Below, in pieces: positions 8,616 to 11,535 of a stretch of 11,535 nucleotides of DNA. The notes beneath the pieces were generated by a model that was given only the letters and a program-made list of their open reading frames with translations, made no database searches and was not told where the DNA came from. Where the stretch lies: the NCBI GenBank assembly GCA_023392975.1, contig JAEWNA010000060.1:1-11535 (forward strand), in the 5' to 3' direction. The stretch is from Pseudomonadota bacterium. Lineage in GTDB: Bacteria; Pseudomonadota; Gammaproteobacteria; Xanthomonadales; Xanthomonadaceae. The position numbers and the translations under genes were made by a program. Position 1 is the first letter of the stretch; each line of letters begins with the position of its first letter.

Positions 8616-8966
8616 TCACGCCCGGAGAATCTTCTCCATCGCCCTGCCCTTCGCCAGTTCGTCGATGAGCTTGTCGAGCTGCCGGATCATCCGCATGAGC
8701 GGATCCTCGACGTCTTCCACGCGCACGCCGCACACCGTGCCGGTGATCGCCTCGCGATTCGGATGCAGCACGGGCGCCTGCGCGAAGAACGTCGCGACGT
8801 CGACCTTCGCTTCGAGCTGTCGCGCGAGCCCGGCGTCGTCGTAACCGGTCAGCCAGCGGAGGATCGTGTCGACCTCCTCGCGCGTGCGGCCCTTGCGTGC
8901 GGCCTTGTTCACGTAGGCCTGATGGACCCCGGCGAAAGGCATGGCGAAAAGGCGATGCGTCGTCAT
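8616..8966 (-). CDS. DUF2200 family protein, function unknown
   Basis: A 116-residue cytoplasmic protein that matches the DUF2200 family along its full length. Landmarks are KAARKGRTREEVDTILRWLTGY (starting at 21, family hallmark KGR..EVD.I..WLTGY), FFAQAP (60-65), GTVCGVRVEDVEDPLM (76-91) and the C-terminal LDKLIDELAKGRAMEKIL (98-115). No catalytic motif is known to me for this family, and no signal peptide or membrane segment is visible. The charged, helical composition suggests a small soluble domain. The start ATG at 8966 is the family start and follows a weak GAGAG at seven bases. It converges with recQ and has its own promoter-like sequence upstream, so it is likely monocistronic. Confidence 0.9.
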   Translation of the reverse strand: MTTHRLFAMPFAGVHQAYVNKAARKGRTREEVDTILRWLTGYDDAGLARQLEAKVDVATFFAQAPVLHPNREAITGTVCGVRVEDVEDPLMRMIRQLDKLIDELAKGRAMEKILRA

Positions 8967-8989
8967 GCAGCCGCTCTCGGGCTAACTTT

Positions 8990-9024
8990 CACGAAAAAGG
9001 TACAGAAATAGCGCCGTTCGGCAA
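8990..9024 (-). promoter_or_regulatory. Predicted promoter for the DUF2200 gene
   Basis: On the minus strand, TTGCCG (complement of 9019-9024) is followed after 16 bases by TACCTT (complement of 8997-9002). Transcription would start near 8990, about 24 bases before the ATG at 8966. It lies in the 91-base gap after the GIY-YIG gene stop, so the DUF2200 gene need not depend on read-through. Confidence 0.4.
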
Positions 9025-9057
9025 CCATTCCATAGCGGGGAAATCGTCACACACCGC

Positions 9058-9963
9058 TCAGACTCCCACTGCCGCTCCGGCCGCCATATCTTCAATCTCC
9101 TTCAGCGATTTCCCTTCCGGCGTATACCAGCTTTGAGGACCACTGCGAGCAGTACCCGCGATCAGCGCAGCGGCATAACTCGGCGAGCTCATCAAGAGAT
9201 CTTCTGTCAGGCGAAAATGGTCATCCTCCGCGACCAACCGTCCATCAGAGATCAGTTGTTCCTTCAACTTCACCAATTTCGTGCTTAGGCTGTCCGTATT
9301 GGATTTTGATGCCATGGAGCCTCTCTTCAGCACAAAACCTTCATCGGTCTGGACCCCCTTGGCGACAATCTTGTGCACTTTGAAAACGAGCTCATCGCCC
9401 GCAAACGAGGCAGGAGACGATGCTGGCTTTTCGACAGGGAGAGTGAAGGATGATTTCAGCAGCGGCTCCAGTATGGGATAGCCGAGCGTACCCAAGACCA
9501 GCCTGATATCTTCAAGCAGCTCTTCCATTGCCTCGCGCTCCGCGCGAGACAAGACCGACATCGTTGGCGTATTCCCGTTTTCGAGGGAATACCGGTCCGC
9601 CGATTTTGCAATTGACTCGAGCCTCGACTCCAGGTACTTGATATGAGATTTGTTGAGATTGTCATCCTTGCTCGAGAAAACGACCACGTCGTTCCAAAAA
9701 TCCTTTTTCCTGTCGTGGGTCAGCAGTCGCTCGGAAACATTCTCGGATTCGCCGATGTAAGCCATCGGCTTTGAATCACCGAGGCGTGCTTCAAAAAGGA
9801 AATACACCCCGGGCTTGGCCGTTTCAGGCCATTGCCTGAGCTCCTCCAAGCGGCTCCTTGGACACGCAATGGCTTGCCCAGTTCTGTTCATGATTTCGGC
9901 ATGACGCATCCCGGTGACGGATGCATCCGGCAAAAAAATACGGACGGACTTACCAAAAGCCAT
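9058..9963 (-). CDS. GIY-YIG nuclease with C-terminal DUF4357 domain
   Basis: A 301-residue soluble protein. Residues 1-45 hold a family-typical lead (KSVRIFLPDASVTGMRHAEI). Residues 50-125 are a GIY-YIG nuclease domain: GVYFL (52-56) and YIGES (69-73) are the two namesake motifs, R79 is the likely catalytic arginine, and E112 in KYLES is the likely metal-binding glutamate, so it looks active. After a linker, residues about 210-290 match DUF4357 (FVLKRGSMASKSN ... RLTEDLLMSSPSYAAALIAG ... SWYTPEGKSLKEIE). Family members are described only as GIY-YIG/DUF4357 proteins. GIY-YIG nucleases include homing, restriction and repair enzymes, and the target here is unknown. The coding sequence is clearly AT-richer than all neighbours, with many AAA, TCA, GAT and TTC codons, which suggests horizontal acquisition. 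It sits alone between the DUF2200 gene and the cco cluster. The ATG at 9963 is preceded by a G-run that could serve as a ribosome binding site. Confidence 0.88.
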   Translation of the reverse strand: MAFGKSVRIFLPDASVTGMRHAEIMNRTGQAIACPRSRLEELRQWPETAKPGVYFLFEARLGDSKPMAYIGESENVSERLLTHDRKKDFWNDVVVFSSKDDNLNKSHIKYLESRLESIAKSADRYSLENGNTPTMSVLSRAEREAMEELLEDIRLVLGTLGYPILEPLLKSSFTLPVEKPASSPASFAGDELVFKVHKIVAKGVQTDEGFVLKRGSMASKSNTDSLSTKLVKLKEQLISDGRLVAEDDHFRLTEDLLMSSPSYAAALIAGTARSGPQSWYTPEGKSLKEIEDMAAGAAVGV

Positions 9964-9995
9964 ACGCCCCCCAAGAATAAAAAGCCAGCATGAGA

Positions 9996-10001
9996 AGTAT
10001 A
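9996..10001 (-). promoter_or_regulatory. Possible -10 element for the GIY-YIG gene
   Basis: TATACT on the minus strand (five of six consensus bases) lies 33 bases before the GIY-YIG ATG, in the 48-base AT-rich gap after the TauE/SafE-like gene. No good -35 was found at the right distance, as that stretch is inside the GC-rich end of the upstream gene. An alternative -10 is TATTCT closer to the start. Confidence 0.25.
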
Positions 10002-10011
10002 GGGTTCATCC

Positions 10012-10746
10012 TCACCCCGCCGGCTTGCACCCAAACGCCGACAACACCCCATGCAGCGCTGGGATGTGCATCAGCCACGGTGCGGCGATGGTCAGGGCGC
10101 CGGCGAGCAGGACGAAAACGCCGGCGGCGGCGCGCAGGCCGCCGCGTTGCAGGCGCTGGCCGAGGCGGGCGCCGCTCCAGGTCAGCGGCAACATCACCGG
10201 CAGGGTGCCGAGGCCGAACGCGGCCATCGTCAGCGCGCCGCCCGCGGCGCTGGCCTGCAGCCAGGCGGTGGCGAGCAGCGTCGCGCTGAGGCCGCAAGGC
10301 AACCAGCCCCAGAGCAGGCCGACCGCGATCCGCTTGGCCGCGGTGTCGGCGGGCAGCAGCGCGCGTTGCAGCGGCTGCAGGCGCTGCCACAGCGCGGCAG
10401 CGGGGCGTGCGAGCGGATTGAAGCGGCCGGTCGGATCGAGCAGACGGATGGCGACGACGATCATCATCACGCCGACCGCGACGCGCATCGCGAGCGCGAG
10501 CGTCGGCGTCTGCGCGATCGCGACCAATCCATGGCCGAAGCCGCCGACGATGGCGCCGGCAATCGTGTAGCCGAGGATGCGACCAAGGTTCGGTTGCAGC
10601 GCATGCAGCCACTGCGTCGCGGGCGACGCCACCTTCTGGCCGAACGACAGGCTGGTGGCGATGGCACCGCACATCGCGGCGCAGTGCACGCCGCCGAGCA
10701 GGCCGCTGAGCAGCGCGGCGGAAAGTACGAGCCAGTCCAACGTCAT
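10012..10746 (-). CDS. TauE/SafE-family membrane protein of the cbb3 oxidase cluster
   Basis: A 244-residue inner-membrane protein with about six hydrophobic segments, of the COG2836-type TauE/SafE group annotated as sulfite exporter or heavy-metal transport related. Near the N terminus, inside or next to the first helix, is HCAAMCG (H21, C22, M25, C26), and a later helix holds GWLPCG (147-152). Such Cys/Met/His sites are suited to copper. Members of this group are often found after ccoS in cbb3 cytochrome oxidase gene clusters, as here, so a role in metal or copper handling for the oxidase is more likely than sulfite export. This is inference from context. The start ATG at 10746 (MTLDWLVLSAALLSG) is the usual family start; GGAGGG lies eleven bases upstream. 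The gap to ccoS contains a large REP inverted repeat. Confidence 0.87.
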   Translation of the reverse strand: MTLDWLVLSAALLSGLLGGVHCAAMCGAIATSLSFGQKVASPATQWLHALQPNLGRILGYTIAGAIVGGFGHGLVAIAQTPTLALAMRVAVGVMMIVVAIRLLDPTGRFNPLARPAAALWQRLQPLQRALLPADTAAKRIAVGLLWGWLPCGLSATLLATAWLQASAAGGALTMAAFGLGTLPVMLPLTWSGARLGQRLQRGGLRAAAGVFVLLAGALTIAAPWLMHIPALHGVLSAFGCKPAG

Positions 10747-10772
10747 GGCGCTGCACGCCCTCCGCTCGCTGT

Positions 10773-10846
10773 TGTGGGAGCGGCGTAAGCCGCGACAACA
10801 GGCGCGGATGGCAACGAGGCGAGTCGCGGCTCACGCCGCTCCCACA
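10773..10846. repeat. Pair of inverted REP hairpins (BIME-like)
   Basis: Two 24-base arms, at 10773-10796 and 10823-10846, are inverted copies with a single mismatch, separated by a 26-base loop. Each arm also folds on itself: it begins TGTGGGAG and then has GCGGC, a four-base turn and GCCGC. The GGAG tetranucleotide before a short hairpin is the layout of REP sequences mobilised by RAYT (REP-associated tyrosine) transposases, and sequences of this type are abundant between genes in Xanthomonadaceae and Pseudomonas. It lies between ccoS and the TauE/SafE gene, about 26 bases before the latter's start, so in an operon transcript it would form a strong stem. Confidence 0.85.
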
Positions 10847-10872
10847 GGATCGGCTGCCGCGGGTGCAGCACC

Positions 10873-11067
10873 TCAGGCGTCGGGATCGCCATGCGTCGGC
10901 TGCGCGCTGCGGCGGTCCGCGCGCGGCTTGTCGTCGTCGACGAGGATGTCCAGCGCCGGGGTGTCGAGGTCGTCGTACTGGCCCTTGCGCACCGCCCAGG
11001 CGAACGCCGCGATGGCGACGCCGAGCAGGATCAGGCTGATCGGGACGAGGACGAGGAGGATGGCCAT
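10873..11067 (-). CDS. ccoS: cbb3-type cytochrome oxidase assembly protein CcoS
   Basis: A 64-residue single-span membrane protein. Residues 2-25 form one hydrophobic helix (ILLVLVPISLILLGVAIAAFAW), then AVRKGQYDDLDTPALDIL (25-42), the hallmark of CcoS. The rest is a charged tail that varies between species. CcoS is needed to insert or retain haem and copper cofactors in the cbb3 terminal oxidase. It follows the CcoI ATPase gene by 43 bases, the standard ccoI-ccoS order, and the pair should be co-transcribed. The start at 11067 is the family start; the ribosome binding site is poor. Confidence 0.95.
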   Translation of the reverse strand: MAILLVLVPISLILLGVAIAAFAWAVRKGQYDDLDTPALDILVDDDKPRADRRSAQPTHGDPDA

Positions 11068-11110
11068 GCGCGGAGTCTACGCGGGCGGGGTCGGCGCGGC
11101 CTGAGCCCGA

Positions 11111-11535
11111 TCAATTCCGCGACGCGAGGTTGAGGCGCAGCGCGTTCAGGGTGACCAGCAGCGACGACAGCGCCATGCCCAGCGCGGCCATCCACGGCGT
11201 GACCTGCCCGGACGCCGCCAGCGGCAGCGCCAGCAGGTTGTAGCCGATCGCCCAGCCGAGGTTCTGGCGGACGATGCGGCGGCTGCGCCTGGCCAGCGCC
11301 ACCGCCTGCGGGATGCGGCGCAGGGCACCGCCGGCGACCACGAAATCGGCCGCGCGCTGGGCCAGCGCGGCACCGTCGGCCAGCGCCAGCGAGACGTCGG
11401 CGCCGGCCAGCACCGGTGCGTCGTTGAGGCCGTCGCCGACCATCGCGACGATCTCGCCCGCGGCCTGGCGTTCGCGCACGTAGGCGAGCTTGTCCTCGGG
11501 CGCCTGCCGGGCGCGCACGTCGCTCGCGTCGATGC
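11111..11535 (-). CDS. ccoI: Copper-transporting P-type ATPase CcoI (C-terminal part)
   Basis: Only the last 141 codons are in the window; the gene continues past the right edge. The visible part begins in the P-domain with IDASDVRARQAPEDKL, then the hinge motif MVGDGLNDAPVLAGADVS, which is diagnostic of P1B heavy-metal ATPases, followed by two C-terminal membrane helices (NLGWAIGYNLLALPLAA and WMAALGMALSSLLVTLNALRL). Such an ATPase immediately before ccoS is CcoI/FixI, which moves copper across the inner membrane for cbb3 oxidase assembly. An ordinary CopA efflux pump would look the same in this segment; the ccoS neighbour decides the call. The N-terminal metal-binding domain and CPC motif cannot be seen. 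Confidence 0.9.
   Translation of the reverse strand, partial: IDASDVRARQAPEDKLAYVRERQAAGEIVAMVGDGLNDAPVLAGADVSLALADGAALAQRAADFVVAGGALRRIPQAVALARRSRRIVRQNLGWAIGYNLLALPLAASGQVTPWMAALGMALSSLLVTLNALRLNLASRN

Noticed and set aside
8616..9963. DUF2200 plus GIY-YIG genes as a two-gene toxin-antitoxin or defence module
   Set aside because: They are 91 bases apart, the DUF2200 gene has its own promoter-like sequence and host-like GC content, while the nuclease gene is AT-richer. Nothing ties them together.
9914..10788. Plus-strand open frames opposite the TauE/SafE gene
   Set aside because: They lack domains and have biased composition; the minus strand holds a recognisable membrane protein.

Overview
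The window is GC-rich chromosomal DNA. Gene content and order point to a gammaproteobacterium of the Xanthomonadaceae/Lysobacteraceae type (Luteimonas, Lysobacter or Pseudoxanthomonas-like). The signs are a dut gene followed by a long membrane-anchored phosphohexomutase, an exonuclease III-family gene divergent from pyrE, a ccoI-ccoS-TauE cluster and REP-type hairpins. Genus is an inference; no rRNA or other taxonomic marker is present. No rRNA, tRNA, CRISPR array, insertion sequence or prophage was seen, and there is no gene-free stretch longer than about 170 bases.

Layout. (1) 1-2157, minus strand: an exonuclease III-type nuclease gene overlaps an AmpG-type muropeptide permease gene by 4 nt, and the first codons of a further gene follow at the left edge. 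(2) 2320-3710, plus strand: pyrE (GTG start) overlaps by ATGA a gene for a secreted, coiled-coil protein of DUF4124 type. (3) 3770-6607, minus strand: dut and then a 766-residue phosphomannomutase/phosphoglucomutase fused to an N-terminal membrane and periplasmic module. (4) 6701-8503, plus strand: recQ, divergent from dut. (5) 8504-8615: a short convergent gap with a 17-bp direct repeat of an interspersed-repeat type. (6) 8616-8966, minus: a DUF2200 protein with its own recognisable promoter. (7) 9058-9963, minus: a GIY-YIG nuclease with a C-terminal DUF4357 domain, visibly AT-richer than its neighbours and probably acquired. (8) 10012-11535, minus: the distal part of a cbb3 cytochrome oxidase biogenesis cluster: ccoI (3' part only), ccoS, a pair of inverted REP hairpins, and a TauE/SafE-family membrane protein.

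How the genes fit together: several serve nucleotide and DNA maintenance (Dut removes dUTP, PyrE makes UMP precursors, exonuclease III repairs abasic sites, RecQ unwinds recombination intermediates). The mutase supplies mannose-1-P/glucose-1-P for surface polysaccharide, and AmpG recycles cell-wall muropeptides. The right end handles copper delivery and maturation for the high-affinity terminal oxidase. Most of this is core genome. The parts most worth a second look are the fused mutase, the catalytically intact nuclease sitting where Pseudomonas has Crc next to pyrE, the lone GIY-YIG/DUF4357 gene, and the REP pair inside the cco cluster. I did not find a convincing new multi-gene system.
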